Counted from the stretch's first letter, positions 35,925 to 45,218 are shown. The stretch: DNA of 64,000 nucleotides from Paenibacillus sedimenti (GCF_014534655.1 NZ_JACVVD010000002.1:124001-188000), one strand, 5' to 3'. Numbers and translations: made by a program. The notes: generated by a model not told the origin, from the letters alone.

Positions 35925-38237
35925 ATGGCTATTCAAAAAGAAGAACGCGAGCAAGAAGCGCAGCGCGTTGCCGCCGTGCGGGCCAGCATCAAGAAGCGAA
36001 TCGGCGAACTGGGCGAGATTGCCGATGAACGGCAATCCGAATTGACGGCGATCGGCCGCGCCTTCTGGGACGACATCTCAGTCAACGCGGACAATGCCGA
36101 TGACATTATCGAGACTGCGGCCAGCATGGCGCAGCAGGAACATGTCCTGATCGGACAAAAGCGCAGTCTAAGCGTCGCACAGGATGCCCTGCGCAAGCTG
36201 CAACGCGTTGTCGATTCGCCGTATTTTGCCCGGATCGACTTCATCGAGCAGGGGGAGAAGCAGCCCGAGAAAATCTATATCGGGCTCACTTCCTTCATCG
36301 ATCCGAAGACCGATGAGATTCTCATCTACGACTGGCGTGCGCCGATTGCCAGCGTCTTCTATGATTATCCGCCGGGTCCCGCCACTTACCGGACACCGGA
36401 GATGGACGTCAGCGGCGAGCTGCTGCTGAAACGGCAGTACATCATTAAGGCCGGGGCGCTGCAGGATGTGTTCGATACCGGTATCAGCATCGGCGACGAG
36501 ATGCTGCAGCAGATGCTCAGCCGCAGTGCCGATGAGCGAATGCAAAGCATCGTCACGACGATTCAGCGCGAGCAGAATCAGATCATCCGCGATGATCAGC
36601 ATAAGGTGCTCGTCGTGCAGGGTGCAGCCGGCAGCGGCAAAACCTCGGTCGCGCTTCAGCGCATCGCGTATTTGCTCTACAAATATCGGACGAGGCTGTC
36701 CGCCGAAAATATGATTCTCTTTTCACCGAACTCCCTGTTCAGCGATTACGTCTCGAACGTGCTGCCGGAATTGGGCGAAGCCAATATGCAGCAAACGACG
36801 TTCCAGGATTATCTGGCGCACAAGCTGAGCGGAACGGGGTTGGCTATTGAAGATCCTTACGATCAGCTTGAGTTCATTCTGGCGGGAACGGAGCAGGGGC
36901 AAGATCACGCTGCCTATGAGGCTCGCATGCAAGGTATAAGGTACAAGGCATCGGCAGCATTCTTACAAGTTATCGAGGCTTACGGCGAAAAGCTAAAGAC
37001 CCGAGGTATCCGCTTCAGCGATTTTGCAGTCGGCAAAAAGGTACTGATCACGGCCGAACAGCTTAGCGAGCGTTTCTACAGCAAAGCGTCGACGCAGCCG
37101 ATCGGCGACCGCATGGAGCATCTGAGTGATTGGATTTTGGAACAACTGGAAGAAATCCAAGCCGATGTGGAGAAAAGGTTCTACCGGAAAATGGTCCGTG
37201 AGCCGAAGTATATCGGCACGGAACCGGAAATGAAGCGGATGAGCAAGAGCAAAGCGCACAAAGCGATTGAGCCGCTCAAGGAACGTGCCCGCAGCATCGC
37301 TTATGTCGATGCGCTAGGGATGTACCGCGATCTATTCTCGGATACCTCGCTTCATCATGAACTGGCGCAGAGCGCAGGGGAGGAGCTTCCGGCTGTCTGG
37401 GAGACGATCCGCGCCTTCACGGTAGAAGTGCTGGACCAAGGCACGATTCTTTACGAGGACGCGACGCCTCTTGTTTATTTGAAGGGCCTGGTTGAGGGAC
37501 AGCTACGGATCGGCACGATCCGCTATTGCGTCGTCGACGAAGCGCAAGACTATTCGCCGTTTCACTACGCGTACTTGAAAAAGCTGTTTCCGCGCGCCCG
37601 CTTTACGCTGCTCGGCGACTGGAATCAGGGCATTTTTACGCACGCAAACGCGAGTGCCGGCACCTCCGGCGGCGCAGGACAGCCCGGCGAGTACGCCTCG
37701 ATCAGCGAGCTGATGAAAGAGGACGAGACGAAGACCATCCGTCTCGTCAAGAGTTACCGCTCGACACGCGAAATTACCGAATTCGCGTGTCAGGTGCTGC
37801 CGCACGGCGAGCCGATCGAGCCGTTCAGCCGCAGCGGCGAGCCGCCGCGCCTGACGCGCGCGGCGGACGAGACCGAACTCAGCCGCCTTATCGCGGCGGC
37901 TGTGCAGAAGCGTCGCGACGGCGGAGCCAGCTCCGTCGCGATCTTGTGCAAGACCGAGCGCGAGACGGAGCGCGCGCACGCTCTTCTCGGGCCGCTGCTG
38001 CCGGGCCTGCAGCGCATCCACAAGCAGACGCAGCACTACGAAGCTGGCGTCATGATCATGCCGGCGTACCTCGCCAAGGGGCTCGAGTTCGACGCGGTGA
38101 TCCTCTACGACGCAGGGGCTGCCGTCTACGCGGAGTCCAGGGAACGCAAGCTGTTTTACACGGCTTGCACCCGTGCCCAGCATCACCTGGATCTGTTCTA
38201 TCTAGGTGAACTTACACCTTTTCTCATGAGGAAATAG
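35925..38237 (+). CDS. helD: RNA polymerase recycling motor HelD (UvrD/Rep-like)
   Basis: HelD enters stalled RNA polymerase and releases DNA and RNA using ATP. The N-terminal coiled coil (about 1-75) is the arm that reaches the secondary channel. Walker A is GAAGSGKTS (about 235) inside VLVVQGAAGSGKTSVALQRIAYLLY, motif II is VVDEAQDYSPFHYAYLK, and late motifs include YKLAKGLEFDAVI-like LAKGLEFDAVILYDA and FYTACTRAQHHLDLF. At 770 residues it is full length. The 3' third is distinctly richer in GC. The ribosome site is GGGAGGAGA. Confidence 0.93.
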   Translation: MAIQKEEREQEAQRVAAVRASIKKRIGELGEIADERQSELTAIGRAFWDDISVNADNADDIIETAASMAQQEHVLIGQKRSLSVAQDALRKLQRVVDSPYFARIDFIEQGEKQPEKIYIGLTSFIDPKTDEILIYDWRAPIASVFYDYPPGPATYRTPEMDVSGELLLKRQYIIKAGALQDVFDTGISIGDEMLQQMLSRSADERMQSIVTTIQREQNQIIRDDQHKVLVVQGAAGSGKTSVALQRIAYLLYKYRTRLSAENMILFSPNSLFSDYVSNVLPELGEANMQQTTFQDYLAHKLSGTGLAIEDPYDQLEFILAGTEQGQDHAAYEARMQGIRYKASAAFLQVIEAYGEKLKTRGIRFSDFAVGKKVLITAEQLSERFYSKASTQPIGDRMEHLSDWILEQLEEIQADVEKRFYRKMVREPKYIGTEPEMKRMSKSKAHKAIEPLKERARSIAYVDALGMYRDLFSDTSLHHELAQSAGEELPAVWETIRAFTVEVLDQGTILYEDATPLVYLKGLVEGQLRIGTIRYCVVDEAQDYSPFHYAYLKKLFPRARFTLLGDWNQGIFTHANASAGTSGGAGQPGEYASISELMKEDETKTIRLVKSYRSTREITEFACQVLPHGEPIEPFSRSGEPPRLTRAADETELSRLIAAAVQKRRDGGASSVAILCKTERETERAHALLGPLLPGLQRIHKQTQHYEAGVMIMPAYLAKGLEFDAVILYDAGAAVYAESRERKLFYTACTRAQHHLDLFYLGELTPFLMRK

Positions 38238-38329
38238 ACGGAAGTCCATACCCATCTGCCCTGATCGTCATAGGATGTATCAAGCAACGACAAAGAGCAG
38301 TTTGCGAAGGGCAGAAGGGAGGAATAACC

Positions 38330-38410
38330 ATGTCTCATGTTGGATACACTAGCACAGCTGTTATTCTGGTACTGTACATTCTGTTAGTTATCATTTTGGC
38401 AACATTCTAG
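38330..38410 (+). CDS. Micropeptide of 26 residues, YjcZ/sporulation type
   Basis: The peptide reads MSHVGYTSTAVILVLYILL, then VIILATF. A short polar start with GY followed by one hydrophobic helix is the pattern of the YjcZ family of sporulation micropeptides in Bacillales. GGGAGG lies 8 bases before the ATG and a terminator follows, so it is a genuine small gene. A location in the spore or sporulating cell membrane is inferred from the family. Confidence 0.8.
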   Translation: MSHVGYTSTAVILVLYILLVIILATF

Positions 38411-38430
38411 TTCCATTCTTCTTGCAACCC

Positions 38431-38470
38431 AGGGACCGCAATCCACGATAAAGTGGGGCGGTCTCTTTGT
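38431..38470 (+). terminator. Terminator after the micropeptide
   Basis: GGACCGC and GCGGTCT arms with an inner CCAC/GTGG extension, followed by CTTTGTTTTT. Confidence 0.85.
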
Positions 38471-38570
38471 TTTTCTGTGGTTAAACGTGGACTTTTTGCA
38501 TGGATTATTCCAGTTCAGGGTATCTTAACTAAAAGAGTTTCTGTTCAATATCAGTGCGGGAGAATGAAGC

Positions 38571-39662
38571 ATGCATGCAATCAAGAAGATCTCTGCTCTG
38601 CAATTATATTTTGTGTTTACGCTCTCGATCGGCATTACGAATCATGTATTGTTAATTCCTGTTCTTCTTCATTTTGGCAGAAGAGATTCCTGGCTTGGCG
38701 CTGCGGCCTCCATCATTCCATTGGTTGTCTGGGTCATCCTGCTGTACGTTATTATCAAAAAATCAGCTCAACGGAAGATGATCGATTGGCTAAAACAACG
38801 ATTTGGGAACTTCATCGCATTTCCGGTCTTGATCCTTGTTCTAGCTCTTAGCGTCTTGCATGCCACGATCACTTTGAAAGATATTGTCATTTGGACGCAT
38901 GTTTCCTATTTGCCTCGTACACCGCAAACGGTGATTACAATCATCTTCCTCACTTTTTGTTTTTTTGCCGCTCTGGCCGGTCTTCGGGCTATTGCCATTG
39001 TGTCGGGTTTGCTGCTTCCGGCAGTCGTTCTTCTGGGTTTTTTTGTTATGACAAGTAATTTCCAGTACAAAGACTACAGCTTGCTCATGCCTCTATTTAC
39101 ACATGGTTACGAACCTGCAATCAAATCAGCCCTCCTGACGAATGGCGCATCCTTTGAGTTGATGGCTATCCTGTTTCTTCAACATCATGTTTCTTCGAAA
39201 ATTCGGTTGTCTTCCCTGTTCATTTTGTCGATCTGCATTGTTGGACTTACTATAGGACCTTTGACGGGAGCTATTGCCATATTCGGCCCTTTTGAAGCAG
39301 CCGATCTGAGATACCCTGCATTTGAACAATGGCGGATGGTGACGATCAGCAAATATATTTCCCATCTTGATTTCTTATCCATCTATCAATGGATTTCCGG
39401 GGCGTGTGTCCGGATGTCCTTGCTTTTATTTCTCATGCTTGACGTAATGGGCGTTAGCAAGCCTCGCGTGCGAACCTGTCTGCTGATAGGATTGAGTATC
39501 TTCTTCTTAGTCATAGGCATGTATCCGATAGAAGACGATTGGATCAGGAAGCAAATCGTAACTTGGTATTACCCGCTCATATTTGTGGTTGGTTTGCTTT
39601 TGCCGCTCGTCCTGCTAGTCCTGGCGTATTTGCCGTTGAAGCGAAAGGAGCAGAAGACATAA
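38571..39662 (+). CDS. Spore germination permease, GerAB family
   Basis: This is the transporter-like subunit of a germinant receptor in the spore inner membrane, related to amino-acid permeases. It has 363 residues and about ten helices. The N-terminal ISALQLYFVFTLSIGITNHVLLIP is typical. GGGAG lies 8 bases before the ATG. The next gene starts directly after its stop, giving the order AB-AA-AC, seen in some Paenibacillus operons. Confidence 0.92.
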   Translation: MHAIKKISALQLYFVFTLSIGITNHVLLIPVLLHFGRRDSWLGAAASIIPLVVWVILLYVIIKKSAQRKMIDWLKQRFGNFIAFPVLILVLALSVLHATITLKDIVIWTHVSYLPRTPQTVITIIFLTFCFFAALAGLRAIAIVSGLLLPAVVLLGFFVMTSNFQYKDYSLLMPLFTHGYEPAIKSALLTNGASFELMAILFLQHHVSSKIRLSSLFILSICIVGLTIGPLTGAIAIFGPFEAADLRYPAFEQWRMVTISKYISHLDFLSIYQWISGACVRMSLLLFLMLDVMGVSKPRVRTCLLIGLSIFFLVIGMYPIEDDWIRKQIVTWYYPLIFVVGLLLPLVLLVLAYLPLKRKEQKT

Positions 39663-41120
39663 ATGAATGAACAGCATTTTCGCGAATGGTTTGCTAAATC
39701 TGCGGATGTCATCATAAAATCGTATCGATTTAGGGACACAAATCCTACCCCTAATGTTTTACTGCTGTATTGTGATGGGATGTGCAAAATAGAGCATCTC
39801 GAGCATGTGATTCTTCCTCAGCTTCATGCCATGCTCACGGACGAGCTTAATCTCCAGGCATCAAGACTGAATGTCAGTACGATGCTCCAGCTTGATGAGA
39901 TTACAGGTCCTAACCTCATGGAATCGCTGACGGTAAGCCTTTACCAGGGGCAGGTCATTCTCTTTTTTGAAGAGACTCAACTCGTATTTGCATTAAATAT
40001 CGCCTCTCCGCCTAATCGTTCACCCGAAGAATCCAGTACGGAAACATCGATCAAAGGTCCACGTGACGCATTTACAGAGAATATCACCACCAATATTGCA
40101 CTCGTTCGTAAGCGTCTGCTGACGCGTTCGCTTTGCTGTGAGAAAATGGATATTGGAAAAAGGAGTCATACCTCTGTGGCTCTCCTTTACATGGACGATA
40201 TCATTGATTTGGATATGATTATGGAAGTCAAGCAGCGCTTGCTCTCTCTCGACGTTGACGGTTTAATCAGCAGCGCCCAATTGGAGGAAAGGGTATCGGG
40301 CACGAAATATCCGTTCTTTCCGCTTATGGATTATGCGGGGAGACCTGATTATATCGCTGATTCCTTGTTGCGGGGGCGATTCGCCATCCTAATCGATGGA
40401 TCGCCGATGGCATTGATCGCTCCTGCAAGTCTAATGTTTATTTTGAAATCTCCGGAGGACGTTCACTTTCCGTTTTACTATGTCGCGTTCGAACGCATCC
40501 TGAGGGTTGGAGGTTTGATCGTATCCACGCTCCTCCCGGGCTTCTGGATCGCGGTTTCTGCCTTTAATATTGAGCAGCTTCCATTCCCGCTGGTCGCTAC
40601 CATTTCTTCATCCAGATTGGGGCTTCCGATCTCGGGTCCGATGGATTTTATCATCATGCTCGTGTTGTTCGAGTTGTTCCGTGAAGCGGGCATGCGGCTG
40701 CCAAAAGTGGTCGGTCAAACGGTCACCGTCGTAGGCGGACTCATTGTCGGGGACGCGGCCATACGAGCGGGCATCACGAGTCCCACAACGCTGGTTGTCA
40801 CGTCGATATCGACCATTTCGATGTATACGCTCGTGAATCAATCTTTGTCCGGAACCGTAACCGTGCTGCGTACGCTGATTTTAATAATCTCTGCGACGTT
40901 CGGCATATTCGGTTTCATGCTGGCGCTTATGGGCGTAATCCTATATTTGGCCACGCTGGAGTCATTCGGAGTCCCGTACTTGTCTCCTGTATCGCCGCCG
41001 CAATTCAAAGAAATGACCGCTTCTCTGTTAGCCAAGCCTTGGAGTAAGTTGAAGCGAAGACCTGGCACTTTGAATCCTAATGACGCTACGCGTCAAGGTC
41101 CAGGAGAAGAGCCCTCATGA
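39663..41120 (+). CDS. Spore germination protein, GerAA family
   Basis: This subunit forms the receptor's ion channel. The soluble N-terminal part (to about 270) contains DGMCKIEHLEHVILPQL and DGSPMALIAPASLMFILKSPEDVHFPFYYVAFERILR, shown in two pieces in family alignments. Four or five helices follow, including GLPISGPMDFIIMLVLFELFREAGMRLPKVVGQ (split as GLPISGPMDFIIMLV and EAGMRLPKVVGQ). Its 485 residues are the usual length, and its stop overlaps the next start (ATGA). Confidence 0.94.
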   Translation: MNEQHFREWFAKSADVIIKSYRFRDTNPTPNVLLLYCDGMCKIEHLEHVILPQLHAMLTDELNLQASRLNVSTMLQLDEITGPNLMESLTVSLYQGQVILFFEETQLVFALNIASPPNRSPEESSTETSIKGPRDAFTENITTNIALVRKRLLTRSLCCEKMDIGKRSHTSVALLYMDDIIDLDMIMEVKQRLLSLDVDGLISSAQLEERVSGTKYPFFPLMDYAGRPDYIADSLLRGRFAILIDGSPMALIAPASLMFILKSPEDVHFPFYYVAFERILRVGGLIVSTLLPGFWIAVSAFNIEQLPFPLVATISSSRLGLPISGPMDFIIMLVLFELFREAGMRLPKVVGQTVTVVGGLIVGDAAIRAGITSPTTLVVTSISTISMYTLVNQSLSGTVTVLRTLILIISATFGIFGFMLALMGVILYLATLESFGVPYLSPVSPPQFKEMTASLLAKPWSKLKRRPGTLNPNDATRQGPGEEPS

Positions 41121-42277
41121 AACGCAGATTCTGCTCAATTGGCATTTGCTTTATTTTGTTGATCAGCCAGACGGCATGCTGGGATATGAAGACGATTCAG
41201 GATATGAACTATATTACAGCCATAGGCTTTGATTATCAGAACGGTCGTTTCCAAGTATATAGCCAAATGCTGGACTTTTCGAGTGTGGCTAAGCAGGAGG
41301 GCGGTAAATCAAGCGGACCTGCATCGGTATGGGTGGGACAAGTAGAGGGGGAGACCGTTAGCGAGGCTTTTAATAAATTGTACAAGACTTCTCAGCAGCA
41401 AGTATTTTGGGGACATGTTTCCGCGTTTGTATTTAAGGATGAGGCATTGCGTCATGGCGTAGGGAGATTTGTAGATGGCATTACAAGGTACAATGAAACA
41501 AGGTTTACTCAGTGGGTTTACAGCACAAAGGAGCCCATTGATCGCTTATTTACTGTAACGCCTTTTTTCAATTTGTCCCCATTGGCCTCTATACTTTCTC
41601 ACCCCGAGGAGAATTACCGGCAATTCTCTTTTATCAAGCCCGTTCGATTATATAAAGTGATTGCGAATTTGAGGGAACCCGGAAACAGGCTGATGCTGCC
41701 CTCCTTAGCAATATCAAATGAAATATGGAAGAAGAATAATAAACCGGATCCTAAACTGGAAGTCAGCGGCGTACATGCATTGAATGATGAGGATGAGCTG
41801 GAATGGTTCCCGGATGATCAATTGAAGGGCTTGCGGTGGCTGCAGGAAAAGACGAGCCGTACGCCGCTCGTAGTGTTCGTTAACGGCAAGCGAGCAGGGT
41901 CCGTATCTATCCACAAGCCAGAGGTAAACGTAATCCCGCTTGTCCGGGACGATAAAGTTGGCTTCGATATTCGTATGAAATGTAAAGTGACCGTTACTGA
42001 ATTTTTAATTGAAATGGACGACGAAACGCTAAAAAAGCAGGTTGAAAAAGAAATCGCCGAACAAATCAAGCAAACGTTTGAGATCGGGATGGAGCATGAC
42101 GTTGATCTATACCAGTTGGAACATATCGTATACAGGAAATCTTTTGCCGATTGGTCCAGGCTTACCGGCAATGGGGCCAAGCCTTTGAAGGCAGTTCAGA
42201 TTAACAATGTGAAGATCGATGTCGATATTGAGCATTCCGGCATGTTTGAGATGCACAAGAAGCATAAGGAGTATTGA
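41117..42277 (+). CDS. Spore germination lipoprotein, Ger(x)C family
   Basis: This is the lipid-anchored third subunit of the receptor. The lipobox ISQTAC gives C21. The family opening CWDMKTIQDMNYITAIGFDY and the late VEKEIAEQIKQTFEIGMEHDVDLY are present. At 386 residues it is complete. A terminator-like hairpin lies 130 bases downstream. Confidence 0.94.
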   Translation: MKRRFCSIGICFILLISQTACWDMKTIQDMNYITAIGFDYQNGRFQVYSQMLDFSSVAKQEGGKSSGPASVWVGQVEGETVSEAFNKLYKTSQQQVFWGHVSAFVFKDEALRHGVGRFVDGITRYNETRFTQWVYSTKEPIDRLFTVTPFFNLSPLASILSHPEENYRQFSFIKPVRLYKVIANLREPGNRLMLPSLAISNEIWKKNNKPDPKLEVSGVHALNDEDELEWFPDDQLKGLRWLQEKTSRTPLVVFVNGKRAGSVSIHKPEVNVIPLVRDDKVGFDIRMKCKVTVTEFLIEMDDETLKKQVEKEIAEQIKQTFEIGMEHDVDLYQLEHIVYRKSFADWSRLTGNGAKPLKAVQINNVKIDVDIEHSGMFEMHKKHKEY

Positions 42278-42406
42278 ACTTTGGCGGTTGAACCTTGGCG
42301 TCTAAATGATCCATAGTACCTTTTGGCGCTAACCTGGGCGGGGTTATTTTCTTTTCAGATATGTTAGAAGCGCGAGAACGAACATCCCGAACATTATATC
42401 ATACAA

Positions 42407-42436
42407 GCACTCTCAATCGAGGGTGTTTTGTTTTAT
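42407..42436 (+). terminator. Terminator of the germination operon
   Basis: CACTCTC, loop AATC, GAGGGTG, then TTTTGTTTT (one G-U pair). Confidence 0.8.
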
Positions 42437-42459
42437 TTAACCGCTTTTTTCATTCATCC

Positions 42460-42525
42460 ATTTTATAAATATTTAAGAATTGTTTTAGGCGCGGTTTAGA
42501 ACTGTTTTAGAGGCAGTTAAGGCTG
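42460..42525 (+). promoter_or_regulatory. Six phased 11-bp direct repeats, probable response-regulator binding array
   Basis: Units start at 42460, 42471, 42482, 42493, 42504 and 42515 with heptamers ATTTTAT, ATTTAAG, GTTTTAG, GGTTTAG, GTTTTAG and AGTTAAG. Exact one-turn spacing of a TTTWAG-like half site is how PhoP/OmpR-type regulators bind as tandem dimers. The array ends 6 bases before the -10 at 42532, replacing any -35. Confidence 0.7.
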
Positions 42526-42531
42526 GGGGGA

Positions 42532-42537
42532 TATGAT
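42532..42537 (+). promoter_or_regulatory. -10 element of the secreted-protein gene
   Basis: TATGAT with no matching -35; the phased repeats occupy that region, which suggests an activator-dependent promoter. Confidence 0.55.
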
Positions 42538-42601
42538 GTATACATGGAAGCGAGGGACGCTTTCAAATTAGATAAAGCGAAAAGCTTACGGAGGAAGAGA
42601 T

Positions 42602-43534
42602 ATGAACAAGAAGTTAGCGATGTTGGGATTAGGCGTAGCGGTAGGCAGTATGATGCTGGTGACTTCCGTGTATGCAGGCGTGGGCGACGCTCCAGGGTAT
42701 GAGACTTTCAAGTCAGCCTTCAAGCAGACAGCCGCGGTGGACAATGCGACTCGTCAGGTGAACGTATCTTTACAGGATAACGGAACCTCACTGCTGAATG
42801 TAAAGACTACCATTAAGAGTAACAGCGATCGTGCGGGAAGTGCGGAAGTGACCGTGAAGAGCGGAACGGAAGAACAAACGATTCATTTTTACAGCCAAGA
42901 CGGCAAACATATCGTGAAAACAGATGATTCGGATGTGTACAAAGTATGGGATGAAGCACAAATGAGCGGCAAGTTCAAGGAGCTCGAAGGCAAGGAGCAT
43001 ACCCCGGATCCAGCGATGGTTCAAGAGGTTGAGAATGTAGTCGACGCTCTGGTCGGCAACTTGAAGAATTATGTGACGATGGATCAAGCTGCCGGCAATG
43101 TCAAAGAGATTCATTTTAAGATGTCTGGCAGCCAGATCTCCCCTGTGGTAAACACAATCGGATCGCTGGTGATCAAGCACCACGGCACTTCCGAGAACAA
43201 CCAGCATCCGCTTCCGGCTAAAGCAGATACGCTTGGTTTCGATGCAAGCCTACTAAAAAACAGCTTTCCGCAGCTGACAACTGACATCAAAATGGATGAA
43301 GTAGAGGTAAATGCAACTGTAGACGCAGATAACCACATCACGAACCAAACGGCGCAGATCCACATTTCCGGTAAAGATGCCGGGGGCGCGGCGCATGACG
43401 TTGTATTAAACGTAGATATGACGCTGTCCAGCCTGAACAGCACAACGCCTGATACTGTAGATTTGACCGGCAAACAAGTGGAAACCGTGAAATTCGATGA
43501 GCAATCCCGCAAACACTGGGGTGCAGAGCGTTAA
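42602..43534 (+). CDS. Secreted protein of unknown family
   Basis: No known family was recognised. Residues 1-25 form a signal peptide (LAMLGLGVAVGSMMLVTSVYAG). The mature 285 residues are hydrophilic and beta-rich with repeated VNVSLQDNGTSLLNVKTT-like and AQIHISGKDAGGAAHDV-like strands, loosely recalling lipoprotein-carrier or anti-sigma-type sensor folds; that is a guess. There is no lipobox and no C-terminal anchor. GGAGGAAG precedes the ATG. It is followed by a triple hairpin repeat and the ABC/two-component genes, so it may be their extracytoplasmic partner. Confidence 0.8.
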   Translation: MNKKLAMLGLGVAVGSMMLVTSVYAGVGDAPGYETFKSAFKQTAAVDNATRQVNVSLQDNGTSLLNVKTTIKSNSDRAGSAEVTVKSGTEEQTIHFYSQDGKHIVKTDDSDVYKVWDEAQMSGKFKELEGKEHTPDPAMVQEVENVVDALVGNLKNYVTMDQAAGNVKEIHFKMSGSQISPVVNTIGSLVIKHHGTSENNQHPLPAKADTLGFDASLLKNSFPQLTTDIKMDEVEVNATVDADNHITNQTAQIHISGKDAGGAAHDVVLNVDMTLSSLNSTTPDTVDLTGKQVETVKFDEQSRKHWGAER

Positions 43535-43581
43535 TCGAGAAACTTAAGCGGAGGCGGAATGGCGACCATTTCACCTCCTAA

Positions 43582-43701
43582 GAGTTTTCCTTTAGGAAAA
43601 CTGGCTTCGTAAGCATCGACTGAGTTTTGCTTTAGCAAAACTGGCTTCGTAAGCATCGACTGAGTTTTCCTTTAGGAAAACTAGCTTCGTAAGCATCAGC
43701 T
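43582..43701. repeat. Three tandem 40-bp units, each two hairpins
   Basis: Units at 43582-43621, 43622-43661 and 43662-43701. Each starts with AGTTTTCCTTTAGGAAAACT (unit 2: AGTTTTGCTTTAGCAAAACT) and continues GGCTTCGTAAGCATCGACT, in which GCTT-CGT-AAGC can also pair. The C/G change in unit 2 is compensated on the other arm, so the stem is conserved. A fourth copy occurs at 52808. Confidence 0.9.
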
Positions 43702-43733
43702 TTTTATTTTTCCAGTAGAAAGGTGGCCGGGTC

Positions 43734-44471
43734 ATGAATCCCGTAGCGGAAATAAAGCAGTTAACGAAAATATATGGCAACTTGCGAGGCATCCATGATG
43801 TGAATATGACCGTTCAGCAAGGCGATATCTATGGCTTTTTTGGCCCTAATGGCGCAGGGAAAACAACAGTCATGAAGATCATGGTCGGGTTAAGTAAAGC
43901 ACAGCAAGGCGAAGTGAAGCTGTTTGGTTACAACGTTGCAACCCATTATGAGCAAGCAATGGCGAAAGTCGGCGTACTGATCGAAACGGCGGAGGCCTAT
44001 ACGTACATGAGCGGCAGGCGCAATCTGGAGTTGGCGGCGCGCTTTTATCCCGGGGTCGGAAAGCAGCGTGTCGATGAAGTGCTGGAGACCGTAGATCTAA
44101 CCCCTTTTCAACATGAAAAGGTGGCTGGTTACTCGCTTGGCATGAAGCAGCGGCTCGGTCTCGCGGCGGCGATGCTGTCGAAGCCGGAACTGCTTATCCT
44201 CGATGAGCCTACGAATGGTCTGGATATCGAGGGCATGGTGCACATCCGCGAGATCATCATGCGGCTTGCGCGCGAAGAGCGCATCACGTTCCTCATCTCC
44301 AGCCATCTCATTCACGAGATGGAGCTGATGTGCAGCAGGATGGGCATCATCCATCAAGGACGACTTGTCCGCGAGGGACTCGTCTCCGAATTAGTGAATG
44401 GCAGCGCAACGCTGGAAGAAGCATATTTGCGTGAAATTAAAGAAGTCAGGGGGCTGGCCGCTCATGCATAG
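43734..44471 (+). CDS. ABC transporter ATPase, BcrA/NatA-like
   Basis: It drives the permease at 44464. Walker A is GPNGAGKTT (about 38-46), the signature YSLGMKQRLGLAAAML, Walker B LLILDEPTNGLD, and the switch His in LISSHLIHEM. The bacitracin-type exporter group is the closest by pattern. GAAAGGTGG precedes the ATG, right after the tandem hairpins. It overlaps the permease gene by 8 bases. Confidence 0.92.
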   Translation: MNPVAEIKQLTKIYGNLRGIHDVNMTVQQGDIYGFFGPNGAGKTTVMKIMVGLSKAQQGEVKLFGYNVATHYEQAMAKVGVLIETAEAYTYMSGRRNLELAARFYPGVGKQRVDEVLETVDLTPFQHEKVAGYSLGMKQRLGLAAAMLSKPELLILDEPTNGLDIEGMVHIREIIMRLAREERITFLISSHLIHEMELMCSRMGIIHQGRLVREGLVSELVNGSATLEEAYLREIKEVRGLAAHA

Positions 44472-45213
44472 TCTAACAGCCAACATGTGGAACGAAACGA
44501 TCAAAATCGCGTCCAAGAAGAAGACGCTCTTTTTCCTTGCGGTAACTTTGCTGATGCCGGTGCTCGCGGGATTCCTGCTGGCGCGCTTCCAAAGCGGCAT
44601 CGGCATCGGCGCGATCGCCTCGCAGGATTTTCCCATCATTATGCTTGGTTTATTCACCGGCATTTTTCTGCCGCTGTTCGTATTCATGGGAGCCGCAGAT
44701 GCATTCTCCGGCGAAATGGGCGACCGTACGATGAAAATCACGGTGACCCGTCCAATCACACGATTCAAGGTGTTTGCTTCCAAGCAATTGGCGCTAGCGG
44801 TTTATATTGCGCTCTACCTTATCGCAGCCTTGCTGGCTTCGACCGTATCGGCGCTGTTCTTCCAGCATTTTGGAGGCTTCGGCACGTTGGTCGACTGGGT
44901 GTTGGCCTATGGTTCGGCTTTCGTTCCTCTGCTCGTGCTTAGCGTCGCAGCCGTATGCTTGGCACAATTTTTCTCCGGCAGCAGTTCGGCTTTGACCGTG
45001 AGTATCCTATTGTACCTGGCCTTCAAAGTGGCGGCGTTCTTCATCCCGCAAATCGCTACCTATTCGCCGACGGCTTACATGGATTGGCATATGCTCTGGA
45101 TCGGCGGTTCTATGGCCGGTGGTAAAATTGTCAGTATCTTTATGTTTTTGATGGCGTGTAGTATATTATTTTTTACAGCGGGATTCTATTTGTTTGACAA
45201 AAAGGAGATTTGA
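44464..45213 (+). CDS. ABC-2 type permease, BcrB-like
   Basis: This 249-residue membrane subunit has six helices and the family feature FSGEMGDRTMKITVTRPITRFKVFASKQ, given here as FSGEMGDRTMK and TRPITRFKVFASKQ. It overlaps the ATPase stop, which indicates translational coupling. With the kinase and regulator downstream it forms a typical envelope-stress or antibiotic-response export module. The substrate is unknown. Confidence 0.9.
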   Translation: MHSLTANMWNETIKIASKKKTLFFLAVTLLMPVLAGFLLARFQSGIGIGAIASQDFPIIMLGLFTGIFLPLFVFMGAADAFSGEMGDRTMKITVTRPITRFKVFASKQLALAVYIALYLIAALLASTVSALFFQHFGGFGTLVDWVLAYGSAFVPLLVLSVAAVCLAQFFSGSSSALTVSILLYLAFKVAAFFIPQIATYSPTAYMDWHMLWIGGSMAGGKIVSIFMFLMACSILFFTAGFYLFDKKEI

Positions 45214-45218
45214 TCCGG

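Noticed and set aside
37503..38209. Long overlapping frames on both strands in the 3' part of helD
   Set aside because: High GC lowers stop frequency; the helD frame contains conserved helicase motifs through this stretch.
43582..43701. CRISPR-like array (regular 40-bp repeats)
   Set aside because: The whole 40 bp is repeated with no unique spacers, and no cas genes are present.
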